64,000 bases of DNA from Vibrio metoecus (lineage in GTDB: Bacteria; Pseudomonadota; Gammaproteobacteria; Enterobacterales; Vibrionaceae), in contig NZ_JJMN01000045.1 of the NCBI RefSeq assembly GCF_000696385.1, positions 248,001 through 312,000 of the forward strand, in the 5' to 3' direction. This document shows positions 51,237-62,219 of the stretch, in pieces. The notes under the pieces were generated by a model that worked only from the letters and a program-made list of their open reading frames with translations, was not told where the DNA came from and did not search any database. The number at the start of each line of letters is the position of its first letter. The stretch's first letter is position 1. The position numbers and the translations under genes are program-made.

Positions 51237-52184
51237 TTAAGCCTGACGCATTTTAGCAAGAGCTTGCTCAAGATGCGCCTCAAGCGGAGCGTGAATCTCC
51301 ATTTTTGCCTCACTGGCCGGATGAACAAATTGAATGTTGGCTGCATGCAAGAATAAGCGCTCAATACCAAACTTTGCCGTGTAAGCATCAAACCGACGAT
51401 CGCCGTAACGGTCATCCCACGCGATCGGATGCCCCATGTATTGAGTATGTACACGAATTTGGTGCGTGCGCCCAGTCACAGGACTCGCTTGTACCAACGT
51501 CGCTTCAGTAAACTTCTCCAGAATACGAAATCGCGTTTCAGACGGTTTACCGTTAGGGTTGACTCGTACAATGCTGTTAACTTCATTTTTCAGTAACGGC
51601 GCATTGACCACTTTGCATTCAGAATCCCAGTGTCCCATTACTAAAGCGTAATAGTATTTCTGCACCGTTTTTTCACGAAACTGAGCCTGTAAATGACGCA
51701 GCGCTGAACGCTTTTTAGCGACCAGTAAAATGCCAGAGGTATCACGGTCAATACGATGTACTAACTCCAGAAAACGAGCTTGGGGTCGCAAAGCGCGCAA
51801 CGCCTCAATCGCACCAAAGTGTAAACCACTACCACCATGAACTGCTGTACCTGATGGCTTATTTAGGATCAGCAGATGATCATCTTCATAAACAATACAG
51901 TGTTCCAACTCCGCCACTTTGTTGAGCTTGGTACTGGGCGGTGTTGCTTCATTTTCTTTTACTTCAACCGTCACCGGTGGAACGCGCACCACATCCCCCG
52001 CTTCTAGTTTATATTCGGCTTTCACGCGTTTTTTGTTCACGCGCACTTCACCCTTACGCAGAATTCGATAAACCACGCTTTTCGGAATTGTTTTTAATTG
52101 GTTGCGCAAAAAGTTATCAATGCGCTGACCAGCCATGTCTTCATCAATGTCGATGAACTGGACTTGAGTTCTGATTTCGTTCAT
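51237..52184 (-). CDS. rluC: 23S rRNA pseudouridine synthase RluC
   Basis: Makes pseudouridines 955, 2504 and 2580 of 23S rRNA. The 315-residue protein has an S4 RNA-binding domain (QRIDNFLRNQLKTIPKSVVYRILRKGEVRVN) at residues 18-60 and the RluA catalytic domain with LVHRIDRDTSGILLVAKKRS, where the Asp is catalytic. TGRTHQIRVH follows. It is divergent from rne, with a 610-base spacer, as in E. coli. Confidence 0.95.
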   Translation of the reverse strand: MNEIRTQVQFIDIDEDMAGQRIDNFLRNQLKTIPKSVVYRILRKGEVRVNKKRVKAEYKLEAGDVVRVPPVTVEVKENEATPPSTKLNKVAELEHCIVYEDDHLLILNKPSGTAVHGGSGLHFGAIEALRALRPQARFLELVHRIDRDTSGILLVAKKRSALRHLQAQFREKTVQKYYYALVMGHWDSECKVVNAPLLKNEVNSIVRVNPNGKPSETRFRILEKFTEATLVQASPVTGRTHQIRVHTQYMGHPIAWDDRYGDRRFDAYTAKFGIERLFLHAANIQFVHPASEAKMEIHAPLEAHLEQALAKMRQA

Positions 52185-52794
52185 GCCGCTATTCTATCTG
52201 GAATCTTGTTAAAGTCACATTTTCTTAGAAACAAAAAGACATTTTTCATGCGCCCTAACCGCGATTTGTTGGCAAATTAACCCTGCTTACATCAGGGCTG
52301 CTGTACAATCTGAATGCATCCTTGCTATGCAAAGTACTCTTAGCCATCATTATCTTTATTTAACAATAAGTTACCACCAGCACTTTTTGTAATCTCCCGC
52401 AAATAATTCGCGCTACATAGCAAAGCTGATTGCTGACGTTCACTGTCACTGCTATAGTTCACAGCTGCAAGAGCTGAACTGGTGGCATTTTGTTCTTTAC
52501 CGTTCAATTTCTAGCAAGTTAATGAGTAGTCAGTCGAAAAATTGAGTGCAGCACACGGCGTAAGACACACAGTTTGAGGCTTTTTGTTGCTCTACTCATC
52601 GCCTTTTCATGTTGAGTACCCACCGCCTTTATAGCGGATCACAGGCAATCGTATGCTTGTGAATACTGTTGTGCCCCAGAGCATCCCCTCCAGCCGGGAG
52701 GCTGTACCGAATAAGCCATGGGATCAGGCACCGTGAAAACGAAACACGGCAACAAAAAAGAATCAAAACTATATTAAGAAAATGAGATTTCTAA
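52185..52794. other. Intergenic region between rluC and rne with long rne leader
   Basis: Holds 610 bases and no protein gene. TTGCTG (52430-52435) and TATAGT (52453-52458), 17 apart, are a plausible rne promoter, giving a leader of about 330 bases. The last 160 bases contain the rne5-like element. The stretch 52185-52420 is AT-rich with nothing certain. Confidence 0.6.
52600..52760 (+). promoter_or_regulatory. rne5-like 5'-UTR element of RNase E
   Basis: In E. coli the rne leader folds into hairpins that RNase E binds to cut its own mRNA (RF00040). Here GTATGCTTGTGAATACTGTT then GTGCCCCAG at 52651-52679 resembles the conserved GTGAAT...TGCCCCA core. A GC-rich hairpin (CCCCTCCAGCCGGGAGG) and AACAAAAAAGAAT close to the start follow. 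Recognised from memory; folding not computed. Confidence 0.65.
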
Positions 52795-55700
52795 ATGAAA
52801 AGAATGTTAATTAACGCAACTCAAAAAGAAGAGTTGCGTGTCGCGTTGGTCGATGGCCAACGTCTGTTCGATCTGGATATTGAAAGTCCGGGGCACGAAT
52901 CGAAAAAAGCAAATATCTATAAAGGCCGCATTACCCGTATTGAACCTAGTCTAGAAGCCGCATTCGTTGATTACGGTGCTGAAAGACACGGTTTCCTCCC
53001 TCTCAAAGAAATTGCTCGCGAATACTTCCCTGATGGTTACAGCTACCAAGGTCGTCCAAACATCAAAGATGTTTTGAACGAAGGTCAGGAAGTGATCGTG
53101 CAAATCGAAAAAGAGGAGCGCGGTAGTAAAGGTGCGGCGCTCACCACCTTTATCTCTCTAGCGGGTAGCTATCTTGTTCTTATGCCCAACAACCCTCGTG
53201 CTGGCGGTATTTCTCGCCGTATTGAAGGTGATGAACGCACTGAACTAAAATCGGCACTCAGCTCACTTGAACTACCACAAGGTATGGGGCTTATCGTCCG
53301 TACTGCAGGCGTTGGAAAAAGTGCCGAAGAGTTAGAGTGGGACTTAAACGTACTACTTAAGCACTGGGGTGCCATCAAGCAAGCGTCTGATTCAAACCCT
53401 GCACCGTTCCTTATCCACCAAGAAAGTAACGTGATTGTTCGTGCGATCCGTGATTACTTGCGTCGTGATATCGGTGAAATTCTTATCGACAGCACCAGCA
53501 TTTACGAACGTGCTCTTGAGCATATTCGTTTGGTGCGCCCTGACTTCGTTAACCGTGTTAAGAAGTACGATGGCGAAGTGCCGCTGTTCAGCCATTTCCA
53601 AATCGAAAGCCAGATTGAATCGGCTTTCCAACGCGAAGTTCGCCTGCCTTCTGGTGGTTCAATCGTTATTGACCCAACGGAAGCCTTGACGTCTATTGAC
53701 ATCAACTCAGCACGCGCAACCAAAGGTGGCGATATTGAAGAGACCGCTCTCAATACCAACCTAGAGGCTGCTGATGAGATCGCACGCCAACTGCGTCTAC
53801 GTGACTTAGGTGGCCTAGTCGTTATCGATTTTATCGATATGACACCTGTGCGCCACCAACGTGAAGTAGAAAACCGTCTACGTGAAGCCGTACGTGTTGA
53901 CCGCGCTCGTGTTCAGATCGGCCGTATTTCACGCTTCGGTCTGCTTGAGATGTCACGCCAACGCTTGAGCCCGTCTCTGGCAGAAGCTAGCCACCACATC
54001 TGTCCTCGTTGTACAGGAACTGGGGTGATTCGTGATAACGAATCTTTGGCACTGTCGGTTCTGCGCTTAATTGAAGAAGAAGCACTGAAAGACAACACCT
54101 CGCAAGTACTTGCGGTGGTACCCGTGTCTATTGCTTCTTATCTGTTAAACGAAAAGCGTCGCTCAATCAACCACATTGAAAAAGCACAACAAGTTCGTAT
54201 CACTATCGTGCCAAATTCCGATATGGAAACGCCACACTTTGAAGTGATCCGCGTGCGTGACGGTGAAGAACAGGACATCCTGTCTTACCTGATCCCGAAA
54301 AAGCTGGAAGCGATGAAAGAAGCGGAAGGCAAAGAAGTTTTAGATGTTGATCTGAAACCAAAACGCATTGAAGAACCTGTACTGAAAGGTTTTGCTGCGC
54401 CAGCAGAAGCCGTACCAGCTCCAGCACCTAAGCCAAAAGCTGAGCCACAAATCGTTACTGAAGTGGTGAAGCCTGCACAACCTGGTCTGTTTAGTCGTCT
54501 GTTTAAAGCGATTGCGAACCTGTTCTCTTCAGCACCAGTTACAGCACAAACCGAGACTCCGGTTGTACAAACGGGTGAACCAGAGAAACCTCGTCGTGAA
54601 CGCAACGAACGTAACAATGATCGTCGTCGTAACCCTCGTGATAGAAACCGCCGTCGTGGTAATGAGGAAAATGGCGAACGTAATGAACGTAGTGATCGTA
54701 ACGATAAAGAAGGCTCAAGCAATCAACGTAAGCCGCAAGATCGTAAACCGAAGCAAGAACGAGGTGAGCGTACTGAACGCCCAGAAACGGATCGTCCAGA
54801 ACGCCAAGATCGCCGCAACAAGCGTGATGAGAGCAAAACCGCTAAGCTGCTAGAGCAAGGCCGTCAATTAGCGGCAGAGGCTCAGCAACAAGACGTAAAC
54901 GTAAAAACGACAGAGCCAAAAGAAGAAAAGGCGGCTGTTGTGAAAGAGCGTCGTCAACGCCGTAAGCTGACTAAGCAAATTCGCGTGAAAGATCAAGTGG
55001 CAACTGAAGAGCTAGACCTTCTGCAAACTGCACCTATCAGCAATGAGTTTGAAGCGCCTGCATCTGTTAATCTGCCAGCAACAGAAGATTACGCAGACTC
55101 AGCTCAAGACGATAGCGAAGATGATCAGAAACAGCGCCGTAACCGTCGTTCTCCACGCCATCTACGCGCGAGTGGTCAGCGTCGTCGTCGTGGTCGTGAT
55201 CGTCGTCCTAACCCGTTCCGCCTACGTAAAGGTGGAGTTGCCTCTCCTGAAATGGCGATGGGTAAAGTGATGCCTCGCTACGATTTAGCACCACGCCCAC
55301 AATCGCGTCATGAAAACACTGAAGTGGCTCAACATGTGACACACGTAACTCCATCGGTTGCGGTAGAAAGTGTAACCGTAGAAACTCCGCGTACTTTAGG
55401 TGGCGTTGCTTTCCCTGAAATGGCAATGGGCAAAGTGATCGTTCGACGTCAGCCAGCTGAGATTGAACCTCAACGAGTTGAACAAGAGCCTGTGGTCGTG
55501 GCCGAGCCGATGATTGAAACGATTGTCGAGCCTGTTGTGGTTGAAGTGATTGAAGCACCTGCCGTTGAGATTGCTGATCCTGCTGTAATTGAAGCCGTAG
55601 AAGCGGCTGCAGTACAACCAGTGGGTGAAGATCATGTGGTTATTGAGAAACCGGCTGAACAAATTAAAGTAGTGAAGCCTGTCAGCGCAGACAGCAAAAA

Positions 55701-55896
55701 ACTCACAGCAAAAGCGGTTATCAAGCAACCAAGTGCCTCGTCACCAATGACTAAAGCTTCTGGCTCACAAGAGATCCGTGAAGTGTTGGTTAACGCCGCG
55801 CCATTACGCACAGAGCGTTATCAGGCTCGCGGTGCGGGTAGCCAAGCCGCGCGTAATCAAGCGAGCTCAGCGATGGCTAAGCCGCAAAGCGAGTAA
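52795..55896 (+). CDS. rne: Ribonuclease E
   Basis: Endonuclease that initiates mRNA decay and processes rRNA and tRNA, and scaffolds the degradosome. The 1033-residue protein starts [21 protein letters not shown]. It has the S1 domain ([26 protein letters not shown]), the DNase-I-like catalytic core with SIDINSAR and VVIDFIDM acids, and the zinc-link CPRCTGTG near residue 404. After about residue 520 comes a disordered tail with a membrane-binding-like helix ([15 protein letters not shown]) and a long Arg-rich RNA-binding segment. Two PEMAMGKV motifs (about residues 816 and 871) follow, then an acidic Val/Glu stretch. Reading frame intact. Confidence 0.96.
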   Translation: MKRMLINATQKEELRVALVDGQRLFDLDIESPGHESKKANIYKGRITRIEPSLEAAFVDYGAERHGFLPLKEIAREYFPDGYSYQGRPNIKDVLNEGQEVIVQIEKEERGSKGAALTTFISLAGSYLVLMPNNPRAGGISRRIEGDERTELKSALSSLELPQGMGLIVRTAGVGKSAEELEWDLNVLLKHWGAIKQASDSNPAPFLIHQESNVIVRAIRDYLRRDIGEILIDSTSIYERALEHIRLVRPDFVNRVKKYDGEVPLFSHFQIESQIESAFQREVRLPSGGSIVIDPTEALTSIDINSARATKGGDIEETALNTNLEAADEIARQLRLRDLGGLVVIDFIDMTPVRHQREVENRLREAVRVDRARVQIGRISRFGLLEMSRQRLSPSLAEASHHICPRCTGTGVIRDNESLALSVLRLIEEEALKDNTSQVLAVVPVSIASYLLNEKRRSINHIEKAQQVRITIVPNSDMETPHFEVIRVRDGEEQDILSYLIPKKLEAMKEAEGKEVLDVDLKPKRIEEPVLKGFAAPAEAVPAPAPKPKAEPQIVTEVVKPAQPGLFSRLFKAIANLFSSAPVTAQTETPVVQTGEPEKPRRERNERNNDRRRNPRDRNRRRGNEENGERNERSDRNDKEGSSNQRKPQDRKPKQERGERTERPETDRPERQDRRNKRDESKTAKLLEQGRQLAAEAQQQDVNVKTTEPKEEKAAVVKERRQRRKLTKQIRVKDQVATEELDLLQTAPISNEFEAPASVNLPATEDYADSAQDDSEDDQKQRRNRRSPRHLRASGQRRRRGRDRRPNPFRLRKGGVASPEMAMGKVMPRYDLAPRPQSRHENTEVAQHVTHVTPSVAVESVTVETPRTLGGVAFPEMAMGKVIVRRQPAEIEPQRVEQEPVVVAEPMIETIVEPVVVEVIEAPAVEIADPAVIEAVEAAAVQPVGEDHVVIEKPAEQIKVVKPVSADSKKLTAKAVIKQPSASSPMTKASGSQEIREVLVNAAPLRTERYQARGAGSQAARNQASSAMAKPQSE

Positions 55897-55912
55897 CGGT
55901 TTAATCGCCGAT

Positions 55913-55938
55913 AAAAGGGCTGCTCATGCAGCCCTTTT
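55913..55938 (+). terminator. Rho-independent terminator of rne
   Basis: AAAAGGGCTGC and GCAGCCCTTTT form an 11-bp stem with a TCAT loop, followed by more T, 16 bases after the rne stop. Confidence 0.92.
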
Positions 55939-56188
55939 TTATGCGGCCTATTGTTACCACTTTTACTTTCAACCACGACCAGTACGCCTCTCAAAATAAT
56001 CATCAGCATTTGTTATAGCTAAACTATCAACAATTGATGATTGCACCTCATCGTTCATTTCTGTAGCATGCCCGGTTCAAAATTAACCCGCTTGGTCACA
56101 CTTTGATGTCATCATTTTAGCGAAGCGGTTCGGTTCACTTCATGCTCATAGCTCATGGGCAACACAACGATGGAATACCGTTTTCCCT

Positions 56189-57748
56189 ATGTTTGAATTT
56201 CCCTCTTTCTCTCATCACTCGGTAAAAAATGATGTGTTATCTGGTCTAACCGTTGCGTTAGCCTTGGTTCCAGAAGCAGTAGCTTTCGCCTTTGTGGCGG
56301 GAGTAGACCCTATGGTTGGCCTTTATGCGGCGTTTATTGTTGGGTTAATTACCTCCATTTTTGGTGGCCGCCCCGGCATGATTTCGGGTGCGACAGGAGC
56401 TATGGCAGTAGTGATGGTGAGCTTAGTTGCTAGCCATGGTGTGCAATATTTATTCGCCGCGATTCTTCTCACCGGCTTACTTCAAGTCGCCGCCGGTTTA
56501 TTCAAGCTCGGCAAGTTTATTCGTATGGTGCCTCATCCTGTGATGATCGGTTTTGTTAATGGACTCGCGATCGTGATTTTTCTTGCTCAACTTGGCCAAT
56601 TCAAAGCACCTGACTTGAATGGCGTGCTCACTTGGTTACCCCAAGATCAATTGCTTTTGATGTTAGGCTTGGTCGCGTTAACCATGGCGATCATCCATTT
56701 CCTACCTAAATTGACGACGGCTGTTCCTTCTTCACTCGCTGCGATTGTTACCATTACACTGTTAGTCCAAGGGTTAGGTTTAGAAACCCGAACTGTCGTG
56801 GATTTCCTACGCGCTATGTCGGGTAACGATGCGGCGACTCTCGCAGGTACTCTGCCCTCTTTCGCGCTCCCTGCGGTACCGATGACCTGGGAGACTTTAC
56901 AGATCATTTTCCCTTATGCCTTGATTCTGGCTGCAATTGGGTTAATTGAATCACTGTTAACGCTGACCGTTTTGGATGAAATGACTGGCACACGTGGCCA
57001 ATCCAATCGTGAATGCGTAGGACAAGGTTTCGCTAACATCACTTGCTCCATGTTTGGGGCGATGGGTGGCTGCGCCATGATTGGTCAGTCGATGATCAAC
57101 GTTAACTCAGGTGGTCGAGGACGACTATCGGGCATTGTGGCTGCGGTTCTCTTGCTCTGCTTTATCCTTTTCACCTCCTCTTTAATTGAGATGATCCCAC
57201 TCGCCGCTTTAGTCGGAGTGATGTTTATGGTGGTGATTGGAACCTTTGAATGGGCCACGTTTAAGTTAGCTCGCCGAGTTCCGAAACAAGATTTCTTCGT
57301 CATCGTACTGGTGACTGTGGTCACTGTGTTTACCGATCTGGCGATTGCTGTCGCAGTCGGTGTTATTGCCTCAGCCTTAATGTTTGCTTGGGAACATGCC
57401 AAACATATCTACGCGGCTAGCCATATCAATGCCGACGGACACAAAGAGTATCAAATTCATGGGCCGATTTTTTTGGGCTCCGCCGCTAACTTCCTTGAAC
57501 TGTTTGATGCAAACAATGACCCTAAAGAAGTGATTGTCGATTTCGCACGCTCACGCGTGGCAGACCATTCCGCGATTGATGCGATAGAAACCTTAGCAGA
57601 ACGCTATGCCGCTGTGGGTAAAACGTTACATCTGCGCCATCTCAGCCAAGATTGCCGCGCTCTACTGCATAAAGCAGGCAGTTTGGTTGAAATAAACATC
57701 AAAGAAGATCCCACTTACAAAGTCGCCAGCGATGTGTTGGCGGGATAA
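56189..57748 (+). CDS. SulP-family anion transporter
   Basis: Inner-membrane anion permease of 519 residues, of the sulfate/bicarbonate (SLC26-like) group. The start [31 protein letters not shown] is the family signature, followed by about twelve hydrophobic segments including [17 protein letters not shown]. The cytoplasmic STAS domain is at residues 410-519 ([37 protein letters not shown]). It could be a sodium-dependent bicarbonate importer (BicA-like) or a sulfate transporter; the sequence does not decide. Downstream hairpin at 57756 has no T-tract. Confidence 0.88.
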   Translation: MFEFPSFSHHSVKNDVLSGLTVALALVPEAVAFAFVAGVDPMVGLYAAFIVGLITSIFGGRPGMISGATGAMAVVMVSLVASHGVQYLFAAILLTGLLQVAAGLFKLGKFIRMVPHPVMIGFVNGLAIVIFLAQLGQFKAPDLNGVLTWLPQDQLLLMLGLVALTMAIIHFLPKLTTAVPSSLAAIVTITLLVQGLGLETRTVVDFLRAMSGNDAATLAGTLPSFALPAVPMTWETLQIIFPYALILAAIGLIESLLTLTVLDEMTGTRGQSNRECVGQGFANITCSMFGAMGGCAMIGQSMINVNSGGRGRLSGIVAAVLLLCFILFTSSLIEMIPLAALVGVMFMVVIGTFEWATFKLARRVPKQDFFVIVLVTVVTVFTDLAIAVAVGVIASALMFAWEHAKHIYAASHINADGHKEYQIHGPIFLGSAANFLELFDANNDPKEVIVDFARSRVADHSAIDAIETLAERYAAVGKTLHLRHLSQDCRALLHKAGSLVEINIKEDPTYKVASDVLAG

Positions 57749-57755
57749 CGAGACT

Positions 57756-57776
57756 AAGGCAGCCTTGCGCTGCCTT
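57756..57776 (+). terminator. Hairpin after the SulP gene
   Basis: AAGGCAGC and GCTGCCTT form an 8-bp stem with a 5-base loop, right after the stop. The tail GCTCACCC is not T-rich, so termination is uncertain. Confidence 0.45.
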
Positions 57777-57865
57777 GCTCACCCTTTCAAATCACCAATG
57801 ATTTATCTTGCTGATAATTTAGCCTTTCCCTAGCATAGAGCTTCTGTTGTTTTTAGGAGTTTGCT

Positions 57866-58741
57866 ATGACATGGATTCTTCTCACGCTGTTCGCGGCCTT
57901 TATGCAATCTTGGCGCAACGCTTTTCAAAGTCGTCTATCTAGCGAGGTTTCTACGGTAGGCGTTACCCTCGCGCGCTTTCTCTGGGCTAGCCCACTTGCG
58001 GCGGTGTATCTGATAACGCTCTATCAGTGGCAACCTGCCGCGCTACCGACTTTTTCCACTGCATTTTGGGGCTATATTGTGGGCGCTTCATTCATGCAGA
58101 TCCTTGCCACAGCCTTAATGGTCAAACTCTTCAAATACAATAATTACGCCGTCGGGGCGGGTCTGGCCAAAAGTGAAGCGTTAGTCGCCGCGATATTGGG
58201 TATGCTCTTTTTCGGCACTCAACTCACGCTATTAGGCTGGGTTGGTGTGCTAATTGGGGGTGTCGGGGTGTTTATGCTGAGCAGCCATGGAGGCTTTAGA
58301 CAACTTTCACTGCCAACCGTACTGCTTGGTTTAGGCAGTGGTAGTGCTTTTGCACTGACGTCACTTTGGGTTCGTGAAGCGAGCCTCGCCTCTCAACTGA
58401 CCTTTCCCTATAGCGCAGCGTGGGTTTTATTGTTGGTCATTTCAATCCAAACATTCTGTTTGGTTGGATTCCTCCTTTATCGAGATCCGCCAACACTCCA
58501 GCGACTTTGGCTACGCCCAAAACTGGTGATGCTCACAAGTGCCAGTAGCTGTTTAGGATCAATTGGCTGGTTTGGTGCCATGTCTTTGCAGGCTGTACCT
58601 TATGTTAAAACACTCGGTCAGGTAGAAATCTTTTTTACTATGTTGATCTCTGTATTTTGGCTGCAGCAGAAAGTACGAATTAAAGATGGCTTAGGACTCA
58701 TTTTAGTCGCACTCGCAGCCATTCTGGTAATGTGGACTTAG
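57866..58741 (+). CDS. EamA-family (DMT) inner-membrane transporter
   Basis: A 291-residue drug/metabolite transporter with ten hydrophobic segments in two EamA repeats. MTWILLTLFAAFMQSWRNAFQSRLS begins repeat one; TVLLGLGSGSAFALTSLWVREASLA begins repeat two. The conserved end-of-repeat motifs are VGVLIGGVGVFML and GLILVALAAILVMW. AGGAG lies nine bases before the ATG. Substrate unknown. It is convergent with adhE, separated by the adhE terminator. Confidence 0.85.
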   Translation: MTWILLTLFAAFMQSWRNAFQSRLSSEVSTVGVTLARFLWASPLAAVYLITLYQWQPAALPTFSTAFWGYIVGASFMQILATALMVKLFKYNNYAVGAGLAKSEALVAAILGMLFFGTQLTLLGWVGVLIGGVGVFMLSSHGGFRQLSLPTVLLGLGSGSAFALTSLWVREASLASQLTFPYSAAWVLLLVISIQTFCLVGFLLYRDPPTLQRLWLRPKLVMLTSASSCLGSIGWFGAMSLQAVPYVKTLGQVEIFFTMLISVFWLQQKVRIKDGLGLILVALAAILVMWT

Positions 58742-58838
58742 CTCAAAAGCGGAACATTAAATGTGAGGCTTTTACTTCCTCTTCGATGTAGCTTGAATAA
58801 AGCGCCGCTTTAAAGTCACTTCTCTAAACTGATGGCAT

Positions 58839-58864
58839 AAAAAAACCCTCCTTACGGAGGGTTT
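58839..58864 (-). terminator. Rho-independent terminator of adhE
   Basis: AAACCCTCC and GGAGGGTTT form a 9-bp stem with a 4-base loop. On the minus strand TTTT and more T follow. Confidence 0.9.
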
Positions 58865-58905
58865 GTATTTCCCGATTTGTTTCGTGCTAGCGAAAACCAA
58901 TCACA

Positions 58906-61590
58906 TTACTTTTTCGCTTTTGGTGCTTTCGCGGCTTCTTGATCTGCTTTCTTTACGATAACAGTCGTGCCTTCGAAAGTTTGACCTTCTACGAATGGTT
59001 TACCGTAGTAAGAAGCCAGCAGAACTTCTTTCAGCTCAGCAATCAGTGGGTAACGTGGGTTTGCACCAGTACATTGGTCATCAAACGCTTCAACTGCTAG
59101 CGCATCAACTTTCGCTAGGAAGTCAGCTTCGTTTACACCCGCAGATTGGATAGACATTGGGATGTCTAGGTTCGCTTTCAGCTCATCCAACCAAGTTAAC
59201 AGACGCTCAATCTTCTGTGCAGTACGGTCGCCAGCTTGGCTCAGGCCTAGGTGGTCAGCCACTTCTGCGTAACGACGACGTGCTTGTGGACGGTCGTATT
59301 GAGAGAATGCTGTTTGTTTAGTTGGGTTGTCGTTTGCGTTGTAACGTACCACGTTAGCAATCAGCAGAGCGTTTGCCAGACCGTGTGGTAGGTGGAACTC
59401 AGCACCGATTTTGTGCGCCATTGAGTGACATACACCCAAGAAAGCGTTAGCGAATGCGATACCAGCGATAGTAGCAGCGTTGTGTACTTTCTCACGAGCG
59501 ATTGGATCTTTTGCACCATTCGCGTAGCTAGAAGGTAGGTACTCTTTCAGCATCTTCAGTGCTTGCAGAGCTTGACCGTCTGAGTATTCGTTAGCAAGAA
59601 CAGATACGTAAGCTTCTAGTGCGTGAGTTACTGCATCGTAACCACCGAAAGCAGTCAGAGACTTAGGCATGTTCATCACTAGGTTCGCATCTACGATCGC
59701 CATTTGAGGAGTCAGTTCGTAGTCTGCCAGTGGGTACTTAGCGCCAGTCTTGTCGTCAGTCACAACCGCAAACGGTGTTACTTCTGAACCCGTACCTGAA
59801 GTGGTAGTGATACACACAAGCTCAGCTTTTTTACCCATTTTAGGGAACTTGTAGATACGTTTACGGATGTCCATAAAGCGCATGGCCAGTTCTGCGAAGT
59901 GAGTCTCTGGGTGCTCGTACATTACCCACATGATCTTCGCCGCATCCATTGGTGAACCACCACCTAGAGCGAGAATCACATCTGGTTGGAAGCTTTGCAT
60001 TGCTGCAGCGCCTTTTTCTACTACAGACAGCGTTGGATCCGCTTCTACTTCGAAGAATGTCTGAACTTCCATGCCTTGCGCTTTCAGCAGGGCAACCACA
60101 TCGTCTGCATAACCGTTGTTGAATAGGAAACGGTCAGTAACTAGGAATGCGCGTTTTTTACCTTCTAGGTCGCTCAGAGCGATTGGAAGGCTACCACGGC
60201 GGAAGTAGATAGACTTAGGTAGTTTGTGCCACAACATGTTTTCAGCTCGCTTCGCAACAGTTTTCTTGTTGATGAGGTGCTTAGGACCTACGTTCTCAGA
60301 GATTGAGTTACCACCCCAAGAACCACAACCCAGAGTCAGAGACGGTGCAACGTTGAAGTTGTACAGGTCACCGATACCACCGTGAGTGGTTGGGATGTTG
60401 ACAAGAATACGGGCAGTTTTCAGTTTGTCACCGAAGTAACGGATACGATCTGCGTTAACGTCTTGGTTGGTGTACAGACCAGAGGTGTGGCCGATACCAC
60501 CGATTTCAACCATGGTTACTGCTTGTGCAACCGCGTCTTCGAAGTTGTCGGCACGGAACAGACCCAGTGTTGGAGACAGTTTTTCGTGAGCGAATTCGTC
60601 ATCATAAGAGACTTTGCCCAGACCTTCACCCACCAGCACTTTAGTATCTGCAGGTACTTTTACGCCTGCCATTTCCGCGATAGCAGCAGCAGGTTGACCT
60701 ACGATTTTCGCGTTCAGCGCGCCATCAATCAACAGTACTTTACGCACTTTATCCGCATCAGCTTTGCTCAGTACGTGCGCTTTGTGCGTTGCGAAACGCT
60801 CTTTGACTTCATCATAAACTTCGCTCACTACGATAGCCGCTTGCTCAGAAGCACATACTACGCCGTTGTCGAAGGTTTTTGACATTAGGATAGAAGCTAC
60901 TGCACGTTTGATATCAGCAGTTTCATCGATAACAACTGGAACGTTACCTGCACCTACACCGATTGCTGGTTTACCAGAAGAATAAGCCGCTTTCACCATG
61001 CCTGGACCACCAGTTGCAAGGATCAGTGCGATACCATCGTGTTTCATCAGGGCATTTGACAGCTCAACTGAAGGTTGGTCAATCCAACCGATGATGTCTT
61101 TTGGAGCGCCCGCTGCGATTGCTGCATCCAGAACCAATTTCGCTGCTGCGTTGGTTGAGTTCTTAGCACGTGGGTGTGGAGAGAAGATGATACCGTTACG
61201 AGTCTTCAGAGAAATCAGTGATTTGAAGATCGCGGTTGAGGTTGGGTTAGTGGTTGGGACGATACCACAGATGATGCCTACAGGCTCAGCGATGGTCATA
61301 GTACCTAGGTTGTCATCTTCTTCGAGGATGCCACAGGTTTTTTCGTCCTTGTACTTGTTGTAGATAAACTCAGAAGCAAAGTGGTTTTTGATTACTTTAT
61401 CTTCAACAATACCCATACCTGATTCTTCTACCGCCATTTGAGCTAGCGGGATACGCGCTTGGTTTGCTGCTAGAGAGGCTGCACGGAAGATTTTGTCTAC
61501 TTGTTCTTGAGAGAAAGTAGCAAATTCAGCTTGTGCTGCTTTAACGCGAGCAACCAGAGCATCAAGTTCAGCCAGATTAGTAACAGGCAT
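58906..61590 (-). CDS. adhE: Bifunctional aldehyde-alcohol dehydrogenase AdhE
   Basis: Reduces acetyl-CoA to acetaldehyde and then ethanol during fermentation; forms spirosome filaments. The 894-residue protein has an N-terminal CoA-acylating aldehyde dehydrogenase with the catalytic cysteine in NGVVCASEQAAI, and the linker before YFRRGSLPIAL. The C-terminal iron alcohol dehydrogenase has LALGGGSPMDAAK and the iron-binding HALEAYVSVLANEYSD and GVCHSMAHKIG. Codon use is strongly biased, pointing to high expression. An FNR-like site lies at 61741 upstream. Confidence 0.97.
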   Translation of the reverse strand: MPVTNLAELDALVARVKAAQAEFATFSQEQVDKIFRAASLAANQARIPLAQMAVEESGMGIVEDKVIKNHFASEFIYNKYKDEKTCGILEEDDNLGTMTIAEPVGIICGIVPTTNPTSTAIFKSLISLKTRNGIIFSPHPRAKNSTNAAAKLVLDAAIAAGAPKDIIGWIDQPSVELSNALMKHDGIALILATGGPGMVKAAYSSGKPAIGVGAGNVPVVIDETADIKRAVASILMSKTFDNGVVCASEQAAIVVSEVYDEVKERFATHKAHVLSKADADKVRKVLLIDGALNAKIVGQPAAAIAEMAGVKVPADTKVLVGEGLGKVSYDDEFAHEKLSPTLGLFRADNFEDAVAQAVTMVEIGGIGHTSGLYTNQDVNADRIRYFGDKLKTARILVNIPTTHGGIGDLYNFNVAPSLTLGCGSWGGNSISENVGPKHLINKKTVAKRAENMLWHKLPKSIYFRRGSLPIALSDLEGKKRAFLVTDRFLFNNGYADDVVALLKAQGMEVQTFFEVEADPTLSVVEKGAAAMQSFQPDVILALGGGSPMDAAKIMWVMYEHPETHFAELAMRFMDIRKRIYKFPKMGKKAELVCITTTSGTGSEVTPFAVVTDDKTGAKYPLADYELTPQMAIVDANLVMNMPKSLTAFGGYDAVTHALEAYVSVLANEYSDGQALQALKMLKEYLPSSYANGAKDPIAREKVHNAATIAGIAFANAFLGVCHSMAHKIGAEFHLPHGLANALLIANVVRYNANDNPTKQTAFSQYDRPQARRRYAEVADHLGLSQAGDRTAQKIERLLTWLDELKANLDIPMSIQSAGVNEADFLAKVDALAVEAFDDQCTGANPRYPLIAELKEVLLASYYGKPFVEGQTFEGTTVIVKKADQEAAKAPKAKK

Positions 61591-62219
61591 AAATTGAATC
61601 TCCTAAAATAAAAAAATATTAAAAACTCTTTAGTTAAGTGTGCTGCAGTCAGTTTTCACCTTTACTCAAAGACTTAACTTACGACCGACTTAGTAAATTG
61701 CTTTCACGACTGAGTATAATATTTCAGACTGTGAAAAAAATTGACTCAGATCAGTTATGAAAAATTAATTACCCAAGAAGGGGTAATAAGTCACATCAAT
61801 ACATCATAAGTAACTGAATAAAAAGAACTTAAAACAAAACAGCCTCATGAAGAAAAAAACCTCACTTGAGTTTTAAAAACTAAAAAAACTACAACACCTT
61901 GTAAAAAAGTTTCATTTTTAGACACCTGAGGCACGTTTGGGAGGCTATTCACGTGCTACTGAGAGTATATCGGTTATGTCTATGACCACCAGAGCTCGCC
62001 CAAGTTTTTACAAAAAATGTGCGAATGTTAACAGGCAAAAGAATAAGAAAACAAACTTGACACAAGAATGACACTGAATCTTTTCACTCTTATGCATCAA
62101 TTAGTTTTTCTCACACAATAATCCGTGGCGACCCAATTTTTTTCATTCGTGATTCTGCTATCTTTCGCTTACATTACGCACGCTTCTTTATCTCTCTGCG
62201 ATGGTTACGAGACTTCATC
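61591..62219. other. adhE/marC divergent control region
   Basis: Holds 629 AT-rich bases with no gene. The adhE side has AGGAG before the ATG and an FNR-like site at 61741-61754. The marC promoter must also lie here. TTGACACAAGAATGACA at 62055-62071 contains a perfect TTGACA -35-like hexamer on the plus strand, but no clear -10 was identified. Nothing gene-like was seen. Confidence 0.55.
61741..61754 (-). promoter_or_regulatory. Candidate FNR site upstream of adhE
   Basis: TTGACTCAGATCAG matches the FNR consensus TTGATNNNNATCAA at eight of ten defined positions, 150 bases upstream of the adhE start. FNR activation would fit an anaerobic fermentation gene. Confidence 0.5.

Noticed and set aside
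60382..60882. A 166-codon open frame antisense to adhE
   Set aside because: It lies wholly inside the well-conserved adhE coding sequence. The strong codon bias of adhE opens the complementary frame by chance; the protein resembles nothing.
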